Assembly (NCBI RefSeq): GCF_900167375.1
Contig: NZ_FUWY01000004.1
Coordinates: forward strand, 62,001 to 126,000
Reading direction: 5' to 3'
Length of the DNA stretch: 64,000 nucleotides
DNA from: Anaerorhabdus furcosa
GTDB lineage: Bacteria > Bacillota_I > Bacilli_A > Erysipelotrichales > Erysipelotrichaceae
Made by a program: the position numbers and the translations under genes. This document shows positions 51,436 to 60,396 of this stretch, one piece after another. The notes under the pieces were generated by a model, which was given only the letters and a program-made list of their open reading frames with translations, was not told the DNA's origin and did not search any database. Position 1 is the first letter of the stretch; each line of letters begins with the position of its first letter.

Positions 51436-52732
51436 CTATACGCTCATTCATTTTAGCGTTTTCTTCTTCCTTATATTTTTTATCCAACGCTTTAATGAAA
51501 GGATAATAAATAAGACCCGATATTAGAAGTAGTACAATTTGTAAAAGTCCTCCTGTCCAACTTCCCGTCATCATCCAACCACCAAACGGTGCTGGTAAAG
51601 TCCATGGTACAGGGGTTCCTGTGGGACGAGGAACAAAGCCAAAATTCATCGCTGCATACGCAAGCGAAACACATATAACAGGTGATAATACGAATGGTAT
51701 TAACATCACTGGATTCAATACGATTGGTAAACCGAAGATAACTGGTTCATTAACATTAAATATTCCTGGTATTAAAGCTGTCTTCCCTACCGCTTTAATG
51801 CGTGCAGATTTGCACATAAAGATCATTTCAATTACAAGTGGTAGTGTCAATCCCGTACCTGTTAAAAATATAACCATATCTCCAAAAGCATCTGTTACTA
51901 TATACGGTCTAATTGCCGCAGCATTTTGAATATAGACTTGTAAATTAGCATCACGAGCAGCTTGCCATAATGGAGTCCAAACTGTTTGAATTACATTTGT
52001 TCCATGAATTCCAAACATCCAAATCAATGAATTAAGAATTGTACAAACAATTGTTCCCACAAATGATGTTCCCAAATTTGTTAGAGGTGCTTGTAATATT
52101 GTATAGATAATATTTGATACTGTTCCAAAATTTGAATTTGATGCAACTACACGAATTATCAAGAAGAGAACACAACAGATAGCAGCAGGTATTACTGCAG
52201 TAAATTGTTGTGATACAAATGCAGGTACTGATTCTGGCATCTTAATTGTGATGTTCTTCTTAATACAAAAATTATAAATTGCTTCTGTTCCTATCGAAAT
52301 AATTAAAGCTAGAAATAAATTTCTTGCGCTAAACTCAGAAAATAAGAAACCACTTCCATCCGATGTAAATGCCATGACTAAGAAAAAACTCATCAGTGCT
52401 ACGATAACAGCAGGAATAGGATTTACTTTGTCTTTTCTAGCTAATTCATAGGTTGTACCAATAATTGCTGCAATTGAACTAATTCCCATTGTTGCAACAT
52501 TGATGTATCCCCAGTTCCAATTTGCCCATAATTCTTGACCAAAAACACCTGCCATAAATGTTTGATATGCTTCTAGTGGAAAATCACTGATAACACAACA
52601 GAAAGCACCCACCATCATTAATGGCATCATACACATCATTCCATATTGTATGGCTGATAAATACTTATTCGATTGTACAATCTCTACTAATGGTAGTAAT
52701 TTATTTTCTATTTTATCAAAGAATTTGTTCAT
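51425..52732 (-). CDS. PTS cellobiose/lichenan-type EIIC permease
   Basis: A 435-residue membrane permease of the ChbC/CelB/LicC type with about ten helices. Signature segments are FGIHGTNVIQTVWTPL (about residue 220), IPGIFNVNEPVIFGLPIVLNP (split: GIFNVNEPVIFGLP at about residue 320, containing the catalytic Glu of the family) and PAPFGGWMMTGSW. It forms the sugar channel and performs transport-coupled phosphorylation with EIIB. It follows the GH4 gene by 15 bases and has a GGGGGTAT ribosome site. Confidence 0.94.
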   Translation of the reverse strand: MNKFFDKIENKLLPLVEIVQSNKYLSAIQYGMMCMMPLMMVGAFCCVISDFPLEAYQTFMAGVFGQELWANWNWGYINVATMGISSIAAIIGTTYELARKDKVNPIPAVIVALMSFFLVMAFTSDGSGFLFSEFSARNLFLALIISIGTEAIYNFCIKKNITIKMPESVPAFVSQQFTAVIPAAICCVLFLIIRVVASNSNFGTVSNIIYTILQAPLTNLGTSFVGTIVCTILNSLIWMFGIHGTNVIQTVWTPLWQAARDANLQVYIQNAAAIRPYIVTDAFGDMVIFLTGTGLTLPLVIEMIFMCKSARIKAVGKTALIPGIFNVNEPVIFGLPIVLNPVMLIPFVLSPVICVSLAYAAMNFGFVPRPTGTPVPWTLPAPFGGWMMTGSWTGGLLQIVLLLISGLIYYPFIKALDKKYKEEENAKMNERIDEK

Positions 52733-52747
52733 AATTTATACCCCCTT

Positions 52748-54154
52748 CTATTTGAACTCTGGCCAATAATCACCATTTGCTTCTTTGAAATCTTCAATCA
52801 TTGCTTTTGCAACTTCAGCATCCCCAACTAATCTATTCTCTGTAAATGCTTGAAGTAATTTTTGATAGTTATTTTCTAAAATAGCTTCTACCAATAAACT
52901 CTCACAAGCATATTGATTTTCCAATAATCCTTTTTCAAATTGTCCTACTGTTCCATGCTTTAATGGAAGTATTTGTTCTTTCCCAATGATGGATGTAGCT
53001 TCTAACATCATGCCTGGATCTAAATTCTCTACAATCCCATTATTTTCAATCATAACTAATGCCAACTCTTTTTTATTGTTGATTATTGATAATACCAATT
53101 CAACTAAATATGCTGCATGTACATCGTTATCGGAGTAAACCGTTTCTGAATGCATCTCTCCTGTAAATTCTGTGTAAGGACTTATTTTATTTGTTATATC
53201 AAATTCAGTACCTTTCATTTTACCAAGACGAGCTACATTCTTACAAAATCCAAAAACACTCGCTTCTCTACCCTCAATAACTTCATCATATCGTGTACGG
53301 TTTAATGAATAGTGTGAATATGAAAGCTTTGGATATACATAATACAAGTTATAGGTATTAGGTAATGAATAAGGGAAATCCTTAATCATTTTTAGATGAT
53401 TGTAGAATACAATACCCCAATGATCATCATCATTTCTTATTCTTTCTTTTGCTTGTGCACGTAGTTCCTCATAATGTTCTACAATATACTCAAGCAATCC
53501 TGGTAACAAATCTTCGCCTGTCTTCTTATCTAATACTGCTGTAAACCAACCAAAATGATTTAATCCAAAATAAATGCAATCTACTTCACTACGTTTTTTA
53601 CCTATCAATGGTAAGTAACGTCCAATTACATCCGTAGGCATATCACATATATTTACGATTTTCTTATCATTAGGGAAAACTTTTTTACATGCTTCAGCTA
53701 CAATTGCAGCAGGATTTGAATAATTGATGATCCATGCATCTTTTGCATATTCTCTAACATCCTTAATAAGCTCTATCATTTGTACTACACTTCGTACTCC
53801 ATAAGATAATCCACCTGCACCACATGTTTCTTGTCCGATTCTTCCATATTTATATGGAATTTTCTCATCGTTCTTTCTTTGTTCCAAGCCCCCTGCACGA
53901 ATTTGTACAAAGACGAAATCCATTCCTTCAAATGCTTCCTTTTTATCTGTAGTATAGTAGAATTCAACCTCTGGATAATATTCTTTAAAAAGAACTTTCC
54001 CAAATTCCCCTACTATCGATTGACGCTCAGCATCAATATCGTATAAAACCACTTTATTCAATGGAAATGGTTTTTGTAACATGACAAGTAATTCCATCAT
54101 ATCTGGTGTATAGGTACTACCACCCCCACAAATAACAACATTGTACTTCTTCAT
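52748..54154 (-). CDS. 6-phospho-beta/alpha-glycosidase, GH family 4
   Basis: A 468-residue GH4 hydrolase (LicH/CelF/ChbF group) that uses NAD+ and a divalent metal to split phosphorylated disaccharides imported by the PTS. The N-terminal NAD-binding motif is VVICGGGSTYTPDMMELL. The metal-binding region has NICDMPTDVIGRY and FGLNHFGWFTAV with the conserved Cys, His and Asn. CNICDMP and NYSNPAAIV also fit. The beta-glucoside assignment is inferred from the cellobiose-type EIIC; other phosphodisaccharides are possible. First gene of the operon. Confidence 0.93.
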   Translation of the reverse strand: MKKYNVVICGGGSTYTPDMMELLVMLQKPFPLNKVVLYDIDAERQSIVGEFGKVLFKEYYPEVEFYYTTDKKEAFEGMDFVFVQIRAGGLEQRKNDEKIPYKYGRIGQETCGAGGLSYGVRSVVQMIELIKDVREYAKDAWIINYSNPAAIVAEACKKVFPNDKKIVNICDMPTDVIGRYLPLIGKKRSEVDCIYFGLNHFGWFTAVLDKKTGEDLLPGLLEYIVEHYEELRAQAKERIRNDDDHWGIVFYNHLKMIKDFPYSLPNTYNLYYVYPKLSYSHYSLNRTRYDEVIEGREASVFGFCKNVARLGKMKGTEFDITNKISPYTEFTGEMHSETVYSDNDVHAAYLVELVLSIINNKKELALVMIENNGIVENLDPGMMLEATSIIGKEQILPLKHGTVGQFEKGLLENQYACESLLVEAILENNYQKLLQAFTENRLVGDAEVAKAMIEDFKEANGDYWPEFK

Positions 54155-54248
54155 AATTCCTCCTTTTTCTGTTCAACTAATTTACCGGCATGTATTGATC
54201 AGTCTTCTATGCTTTCATTCTAGTTGATAAAATTCGGAAATAAATAGC

Positions 54249-54294
54249 TGAAACAGAGATAGGTTTTTGTTTCAATATGTTGGTACATGTTTCA
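54249..54294 (-). promoter_or_regulatory. Candidate operator region of the PTS operon (TGTTTCA repeats)
   Basis: TGAAACA at 54249-54255 faces TGTTTCA at 54268-54274 (inverted repeat), and a second TGTTTCA lies at 54288-54294, exactly 20 bp after the first. They lie about 95-140 bases upstream of the GH4 start. A convincing -35/-10 pair could not be fixed. Confidence 0.45.
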
Positions 54295-54310
54295 CTATAA
54301 AACTAAATAA

Positions 54311-54350
54311 ACAAAAAAAGTAGTAGTATCTATTTAGACACTACTACTTT
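54311..54350 (-). terminator. Terminator after pyrR
   Basis: AAAGTAGTAGT (54317-54327) pairs with ACTACTACTTT (54340-54350). Seven T follow on the minus strand. Confidence 0.88.
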
Positions 54351-54360
54351 ACAAGTTATA

Positions 54361-54870
54361 CTATTCAATACAAATACTATCTACTTCATCAACTTCCGCC
54401 ATTTTAACTGAAACGATTTCTTTTTTAGATGTTGGTAAATTCTTTCCCACATAATCAGCACGAATCGGTAATTCTCTATGACCTCTATCCACCAAGACAG
54501 CTAAATGAATCTCAGCAGGACGAGCATAGCTCATAATGCCATCCATCGCCGCACGAATCGTACGTCCAGAGAAAAGAACATCATCTACTATAATGACGAT
54601 TTTTCCCTTTAGATCAACATCAATTGCAGGTATCTCTCCTACCTTTTTCTTTTCATCATCTCGCCAGTAGTTGATATCAATACCTACATAAGGAACTGAT
54701 GTTTCTTCAAATAGACTAATTTTCTCAGCTAAACGCTTAGCTAAAAACTCTCCTCTTGTTTTAATACCAACAAGTACAATGTTATCAGTACCTTTGTTCT
54801 TTTCTATTATCTCATGCGCAATTCTTGTAATGGAACGAGACATTCCTATAGCATCAACAATTTCTTTCAT
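54361..54870 (-). CDS. pyrR: PyrR bifunctional regulator/uracil phosphoribosyltransferase
   Basis: A 169-residue PRTase-fold protein. The PRPP-binding motif is VIIVDDVLFSGRTIRAA (about residues 92-108), and RDDEKKK plus LVDRGHRELPI are typical PyrR segments. PyrR binds pyr mRNA leaders to terminate transcription when UMP is high and has weak UPRTase activity. It stands alone here: no pyrimidine genes and no visible PyrR-binding leader in the window, so it acts elsewhere. Separated from the upstream gene by about 50 bases. Confidence 0.92.
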   Translation of the reverse strand: MKEIVDAIGMSRSITRIAHEIIEKNKGTDNIVLVGIKTRGEFLAKRLAEKISLFEETSVPYVGIDINYWRDDEKKKVGEIPAIDVDLKGKIVIIVDDVLFSGRTIRAAMDGIMSYARPAEIHLAVLVDRGHRELPIRADYVGKNLPTSKKEIVSVKMAEVDEVDSICIE

Positions 54871-54919
54871 AGTTATTCCTCACAAAGGATATCATAGCAT
54901 ATTTCGTTTCAATAATTAA

Positions 54920-55423
54920 CTATTTCTCGTTCATTAAGTTAGTATATTCTTTGATTTTATCTTCTATTTTTGATTTATCATCATAAAGATTAGACTTCTC
55001 TTTTAAGAAGTCAATTGTTTCCTTATACCCTTTATCATTAGCAATATCTTTAGCTTCATTCAAAACTAAGTCTAAATAAGAATTAAGTGCAGATGTCTTT
55101 AAATTATTAACATGATATAAACTTTGTTCTTTCTTGCTTAATCCATTGATATAATTAATCGTATTTAAATATCTTGCATCTCTCATATATGACATAATAT
55201 CTTCAACAATTTCATCTTCTCTATCTTTGGTAAGTTCACAGTTTTTTCCAAAAAAAGTACATAACTCAATTTGAATCTTATCTAAATTGATATAGGTGAA
55301 CATTCCAATAATTATTGATACACCTATTGCTGCAGACACAAAAATTCTTACATTCTTCTTAAAAACAAATGCAAAGATTAGTAAACCTAGAAAAATAAGA
55401 ATCAACAAGATTAAGTAAATCAT
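54920..55423 (-). CDS. Membrane protein of unknown function with helical tail (167 aa)
   Basis: A 167-residue protein with two N-terminal membrane helices (about residues 2-22 and 28-47). A lysine/glutamate-rich, probably coiled-coil region ending KIEDKIKEYTNLMNEK follows. Two Cys (CTFFGKNC) follow the second helix. No family is recognised. It lies 14 bases after the UDP-sugar dehydrogenase gene, so it belongs to the polysaccharide operon by transcription. Any role in polysaccharide export is speculation. Confidence 0.68.
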   Translation of the reverse strand: MIYLILLILIFLGLLIFAFVFKKNVRIFVSAAIGVSIIIGMFTYINLDKIQIELCTFFGKNCELTKDREDEIVEDIMSYMRDARYLNTINYINGLSKKEQSLYHVNNLKTSALNSYLDLVLNEAKDIANDKGYKETIDFLKEKSNLYDDKSKIEDKIKEYTNLMNEK

Positions 55424-55437
55424 ACTACCTCCTAGAA

Positions 55438-56622
55438 TCAGTCTCTACTAAACAAATCTCTAGTATATACTTTTTCCTCAACATCTTTAATTTCATCTGA
55501 TAATCGATTTACAACAATTATATCAGATATTTGCTTGAATTCATTCAAATCCTTAATAACTTTAGAGTTAAAAAAGAAATCTTCATTCATAGCAGGCTCA
55601 TATAATACAATTTCAATACCCTTAGCCTTAATTCTTTTCATTACACCTTGAATCGCAGACTGCCTAAAATTATCTGAATCCATTTTCATTGTTAATCGAT
55701 AGATTCCAACTATTTTTGGATTTCGTCTAATGATCATATCTGCAATATGATCTTTGCGTGTCCGATTTGCATCAACTATAGCAGACATAAGATTTTGTGG
55801 CACATCTTCATAATTTGCAAGTAGTTGTTTTGTATCCTTAGGTAAACAATATCCTCCATAGCCAAATGAAGGATTATTATAATGTTCTCCTATTCTTGGA
55901 TCTAGGCAAACCCCTTCGATTATTTGGCTAGTATTCAACTCTCTTAGCTCAGCATATGTATCTAACTCATTAAAAAATGACACTCTCAGTGCCAAATAGG
56001 TGTTCGCAAATAATTTAATCGCCTCTGCTTCTGTAAATCCCGTATAGCGAACTTCAATATCTTTTTTCAATGCACCTTCTTTTAATAAATTGGCAAATAT
56101 TTTCGCAGCTTCAACAAGTTTTGAATCATTTAAATCTGTTCCAACAATAATACGGCTTGGATATAAATTATCATGTAATGCTTTACTTTCTCTAAGAAAT
56201 TCTGGGCTAAATAATATATTTTTATTCCCTGTTTTTTCTCTTATGCATTCTGTATATCCAACAGGAATTGTAGATTTAATTATAATTATTGCCTTTGGAT
56301 TAATCCTTGTTACATCCTCAATAACACTTTCAACAGAAGATGTATCAAAGTAATTCTTTTGCGAATCATAATTTGTTGGTGTAGCAACAACTACAAAATC
56401 TGCCATTTTATATGCATCAGTAGCATTTAATGTAGCAATTAGATTTAAATTCTTTTCATTAAAAAATCTCTCAATTTCATCATCTTGAATTGGAGAGATT
56501 CTCTTATTAATCATATTCACTTTATCCTCTATTAAATCTACTGCTATTACTTGATTATTTTGTGATAATAACGTAGCAATTGATAATCCTACATATCCTG
56601 TGCCTGATATAACAATATTCAT
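55438..56622 (-). CDS. UDP-glucose/GDP-mannose 6-dehydrogenase family enzyme
   Basis: A 394-residue nucleotide-sugar dehydrogenase. Rossmann motif [15 protein letters not shown] at residues 7-21, STIPVGYTE (about 120), and the catalytic cysteine in [14 protein letters not shown] (about residue 252). It makes UDP-glucuronate (or a similar uronic acid) for an acidic surface polysaccharide. The short-form length, [19 protein letters not shown] and [10 protein letters not shown] match the UDP-glucose 6-dehydrogenases of capsule clusters. The start at 56622 has AGAGG. The 215 bases upstream contain no gene. Confidence 0.92.
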   Translation of the reverse strand: MNIVISGTGYVGLSIATLLSQNNQVIAVDLIEDKVNMINKRISPIQDDEIERFFNEKNLNLIATLNATDAYKMADFVVVATPTNYDSQKNYFDTSSVESVIEDVTRINPKAIIIIKSTIPVGYTECIREKTGNKNILFSPEFLRESKALHDNLYPSRIIVGTDLNDSKLVEAAKIFANLLKEGALKKDIEVRYTGFTEAEAIKLFANTYLALRVSFFNELDTYAELRELNTSQIIEGVCLDPRIGEHYNNPSFGYGGYCLPKDTKQLLANYEDVPQNLMSAIVDANRTRKDHIADMIIRRNPKIVGIYRLTMKMDSDNFRQSAIQGVMKRIKAKGIEIVLYEPAMNEDFFFNSKVIKDLNEFKQISDIIVVNRLSDEIKDVEEKVYTRDLFSRD

Positions 56623-56855
56623 ATTATTACCTCTTTCCATCGATATAAAAATCTGTGTATAATTTTAAAAATAATCTTCAACAGTTAATTATAATTGTAT
56701 TCGCTTTATAAATATCTCAAAATAATAATAAAGTAAATTTAATTAGCGAATATACTCCAATATTATATTACTATTTTTTCATTAATTATTACGAACATAT
56801 TTTTATACATAATTCTCAACTAAATACTAATAAGAATGTATATAAAGATATTTTA

Positions 56856-57431
56856 TTAAAAAAATTTAAAATCTCCCTCTTTAAATTCTTTAAAAGTAGG
56901 ATGTTTTTTATCTTTCTCACTAACTATAATTTCATCAATAATACTTATTGGCCAATCTATAGCTATTTCTTCATCATTCCACAATAAGCCACCTTCATCT
57001 TCAGGATGATAAAAATCTGTACATTTATATGAAAATATCGCTTCATCAGAAAGAGCAACAAAACCATGTGCAAAACCCTTTGGTATATACAATTGAAAGT
57101 GATTTTCACTTGTTAACTCTATTCCAAAATATTTACCATAAGTCGGACTTCCACTTCTAATATCTACAGCAACATCAAATACAGAACCCTGGATTACTCT
57201 TACTAATTTTGCTTGCGAAAATTTTTTTTGAAAATGTAACCCTCTCAATACACCTTTAGTTGATAAACTTTCATTGTCTTGAACAAAATCAATATTAACA
57301 CCAAGATTATACATTACACTTTTATTATATGTTTCACAAAAATAGCCTCGTTCATCTAAAAATACTCTTGGTTTTATTACTATTAAACCTTCAATATTAT
57401 TAGGATTTTTTTCTATTGATAATTGTTTCAT
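56856..57431 (-). CDS. rmlC: dTDP-4-dehydrorhamnose 3,5-epimerase
   Basis: A 191-residue cupin-fold epimerase of dTDP-L-rhamnose synthesis. Motifs are FLDERGYFCETYN, QDNESLSTKGVLRGLHFQ (catalytic His in RGLHFQ), KLVRVIQGSVFDVAVDIR, and PKGFAHGFVALSD. The ATG at 57431 has a GGAGG ribosome site, preceded by a hairpin GACCACG/CGTGGTC (57444-57462). It is separated from rmlD by an IS110 remnant. rmlA and rmlB are not in the window. Confidence 0.94.
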   Translation of the reverse strand: MKQLSIEKNPNNIEGLIVIKPRVFLDERGYFCETYNKSVMYNLGVNIDFVQDNESLSTKGVLRGLHFQKKFSQAKLVRVIQGSVFDVAVDIRSGSPTYGKYFGIELTSENHFQLYIPKGFAHGFVALSDEAIFSYKCTDFYHPEDEGGLLWNDEEIAIDWPISIIDEIIVSEKDKKHPTFKEFKEGDFKFF

Positions 57432-57462
57432 TTTTTCCTCCATGACCACGCTTTACGTGGTC

Positions 57463-57732
57463 TCAAATAGTTCACCAAACTCATCTCATCTTGCAGTTGT
57501 AGAAAGTCCTTATTATGATACGTGTAAGGAGTGATAAACTACAGAGAACGAAAAGGAAAGTAGGTAATTTGTACCTTGAATATCCTGAATAATTATAAGT
57601 CGCCGCCATCTTTACAAGCACAAATAAATAGGACTCAGAGCCTGGACACTTATCATTGATTTTATCAATTGAATAAAGTTCGCTAGATGGCAGTCAATGT
57701 CACTCCTCCATTTTTTAAGGGAGGGGTTTTTT
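57463..57732 (+). ncRNA. Probable IS110 left-end non-coding region (bridge-RNA locus)
   Basis: IS110-family elements encode a structured guide (bridge) RNA between the element end and the transposase gene. This 270-base stretch occupies that position, is less AT-rich than its surroundings and has no convincing ORF. No start, end or fold of an RNA could be demonstrated. Confidence 0.4.
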
Positions 57733-58231
57733 ATGAAAGTGATTCGACCCATTTGTTGTGGCATAGATGTCCACAAAAATCTTGTTGTCGCTATCATCGC
57801 AACGACCGACAACTCAGGTATTGCACAGTATCTTCAATCATCCTTTTCTACTCAAAACTATGACTTGCTTAACCTTAAGTCTTGGTTGAAAAGAATTAGA
57901 CAATCATATTGTTTGATTCTTTCTTCCACATCACCAAATTACCTGGTATCTCATCGATTACTGCTATTAAATCTAAACAAGAATCTTATTTCAGAATCAA
58001 ATACAATTGTATCAAGAAACGTCGTGGTCACAAGAAGGCACTTGTTGCAACTGCCATAATGCTACTTGTTTCTATCTATCATATGATTCAAACAGGTGAA
58101 GACTTTCATCCTTCTGATTACGATCCTCTTAAAATCCTACTCCTGTAAAATCTGTTTTAACTCCTGAAATTGCTTTAGACTATTTAAAGTCTCTTGGTGT
58201 TGATATTTCTTCTCTTCAACTCCCTGCGTGA
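57733..58231 (+). pseudogene. IS110-family transposase, internally deleted and frameshifted
   Basis: The N-terminus MKVIRPICCGIDVHKNLVVA carries the first catalytic Asp (GIDVHK) of the DEDD domain. After about 57 codons the reading moves to another frame, with ITKLPGISSITAIKSKQ then KKRRGHKKALVATAIM and IYHMIQTGEDF, the C-terminal IS110 block. A third frame ends ALDYLKSLGVDISSLQLPA and TGA at 58229. Roughly 165 of about 400 residues remain, in three frames, so it cannot be active. A GGAGGGG ribosome site still precedes the ATG. Confidence 0.85.
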
Positions 58232-58304
58232 CTCTTTTTCAGGCTATTTTCAAATACTCGACTTGGTTCGTTCTTTTTTTCGTGCTCACTTTTGCTAATT
58301 TGTT

Positions 58305-59225
58305 TTACACTTCTAACTCCTTTAAGAATCGACTGACTGCATCCTTCCATACTGGCAAAGGTTTAAATCCATTTTCAATTATCTTCTCCTTATTTAATCT
58401 ACTATTCAAAGGTCTAATAGCCTTATTAACACCATACTGTTCGGTTGATACAGGTATAATTTTTGTTGAAATTTCCTTTTGGAAAAAAACTTCTTTTGCT
58501 AATTCATACCAGCTTATATACTCTCCCTCATTAGTTATATGGTAATATCCATATTTATCAGTTTCAATCATATCAACAATTAAACGAGAAAGATCGAATG
58601 AATAAGTAGGTGAACCGATTTGATCATTTATTACTTTTATTTCATTATGCACTTTGCTTAATTCAAGGATTGTCTTAATAAAATTCTTACCATTTTTCCC
58701 AAAAACCCACGATGTTCTAACAATAAAATATTTTTCAAGAGCATTAGTTATTTTCATTTCTCCATATAACTTAGTTAAACCATAGAAATTTAAAGGATTA
58801 TAATTATTACAATCTGGCTTCCATGGATCCACACCCTCTCCATCAAATACATAATCAGTGCTAATATAAACTATTTTTATATCCAAATCTTTGGCGCAAG
58901 ATGCTAACACTTTAGTACTTTCAACATTTATCTTTCTAACTAATTCTTGATTTTCTTCAAATTCTGCCAAATCAACCGAAGTCCAAGCAGCACAATGAAT
59001 AATTATATCTGGAGTAACTTTGTTAATAACATCCCTAAGAATGTCTTCATTTTTAATATCTAATTGAAAATACATTATTTCATCATTAAATTTAGTTAAT
59101 AAATCATAGTCACATAATTCACATAAATCTGTCGCAATTACTTCATATTTTCTATTTAGTAGTTCATTTACTACATCTACACCTATTTGGCCACAAGCAC
59201 CAGTAACAAATATTTTTTTACTCAT
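58305..59225 (-). CDS. rmlD: dTDP-4-dehydrorhamnose reductase
   Basis: A 306-residue short-chain-dehydrogenase-type enzyme, last step of dTDP-L-rhamnose synthesis (reduction with NADPH). Motifs are VTGACGQIGVDVV (NADP binding), HCAAWTSVDLAE, YISTDYVFDG and the catalytic FYGLTKLYGE (Tyr-x-x-x-Lys). The C-terminus ends WKDAVSRFLKELEV. The ATG has AAGGAGG upstream. It is separated from rmlC by the IS110 remnant, so the two may no longer be co-transcribed efficiently. Confidence 0.93.
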   Translation of the reverse strand: MSKKIFVTGACGQIGVDVVNELLNRKYEVIATDLCELCDYDLLTKFNDEIMYFQLDIKNEDILRDVINKVTPDIIIHCAAWTSVDLAEFEENQELVRKINVESTKVLASCAKDLDIKIVYISTDYVFDGEGVDPWKPDCNNYNPLNFYGLTKLYGEMKITNALEKYFIVRTSWVFGKNGKNFIKTILELSKVHNEIKVINDQIGSPTYSFDLSRLIVDMIETDKYGYYHITNEGEYISWYELAKEVFFQKEISTKIIPVSTEQYGVNKAIRPLNSRLNKEKIIENGFKPLPVWKDAVSRFLKELEV

Positions 59226-60396
59226 GTTATCCTCCTTTTTATATAAAAATTATTTATTTAAAATCATTTTAAACTATATTTTGATAGTAACTTTTTGTTA
59301 TCTCTCATATTTATTTTTATTTTATCGAAATTGAGTAGATATTATAATCAAAAATATAATTTTGTAATATTTGTAATTCTAAAACATTTACATTTAAGGT
59401 AATGTAATTTTTGTCAATAAAAACATAAAATGATGACAAATAATTAAAACTTATTAATAATTAGATAAATGCATATACAACTTAAATTTATAGCTTTAAG
59501 ATAATTTAATTTTCTTAATGATTTAGTTATACTTTAATGTCATAACAATTAACCTTTAAAAACCATATGATTCTATTCTCTTTCCCTCACTTATCACGAC
59601 AACCACTTTGTAGAAATTTTAATGACTGTCTTTTCAAAAACTCTTTTGAATATTGCTTCAATCATAAATCTAAAAATATATAAACCATCTTTAAAATGAT
59701 AGATTCATTCAGATATTCAATAACTTTTTCTTTTAAATTTTTTGAATAGATATTTGTATAATTAGAATTAATTCAGGCATGAAGTTAGTGATATATATGG
59801 GGTTTTCTTCTTAGCTCAAAATATTTCTCTCGAGTTGGAAATTAATGAAGCTAAGTACTTGAATAATACTTAGAATTATATAAACAAATGATTGTTATAA
59901 ATATATGATTTTCATGCAATATTTTGGTTTTCTAAAATTATCATAATTACGCCAAGTATACAATTTACTTCTGAAAAATTAATAAGTAAGTTATCGACTA
60001 TTTATTAGAAAATATTTTACTTTTCTACTTGTTAATATAGTTATCTATAATATATTTAGATAAAAATCATACATGTCGAATATTTACAATTTATAGCAAT
60101 CATTACATTGGCTATCAAACGCATACCCATAATAAATACGAAAATATTAGCATATTTTATACTCTGCATATATTAATATTCTGAAAAATAATAATATATG
60201 CATTATCAAAAATAAAAGCACCCAATAGAAGTGCATTGATAAACTCAAAAATAATATGCAGTAAATCAAACCAATTCACTTACAGTAACCTTAAAAGTAT
60301 AGATTCTCTCGTAATTATATGATGCAAAATATTCATAATAATTAAGAATATTTTAATATAAGATCCTCTATTTTTCTTTTCCTCCTTCATACATTC
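59226..60396 (-). other. 1.17 kb AT-rich gap, probably decayed polysaccharide gene(s)
   Basis: No convincing gene is present on either strand. Two hints of decay on the operon strand are an AAGGAGG ribosome site just after the Wzx stop (about 60385) with no ORF behind it, and a 36-codon open stretch at 59594-59705 with a protein-like composition (containing DGLYIFRFMIEAIFKRVFE) but no start. Both are weak. The rest is low-complexity AT-rich sequence. Confidence 0.35.

Larger units (their letters stand above)
57463..58300 (+). mobile_element. IS110-family insertion sequence remnant
   Basis: Between rmlC and rmlD lies a decayed element in opposite orientation: about 270 bases of non-coding left end, a broken transposase, and a short right end. 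Both flanking genes are intact, so it inserted between them. IS110 elements lack inverted repeats, so the exact ends are guesses. Confidence 0.72.

Noticed and set aside
57612-57812. Minus-strand open frame across the IS110 left end
   Set aside because: It overlaps the non-coding end and the start of the transposase, has no ribosome site, and the composition is not protein-like.
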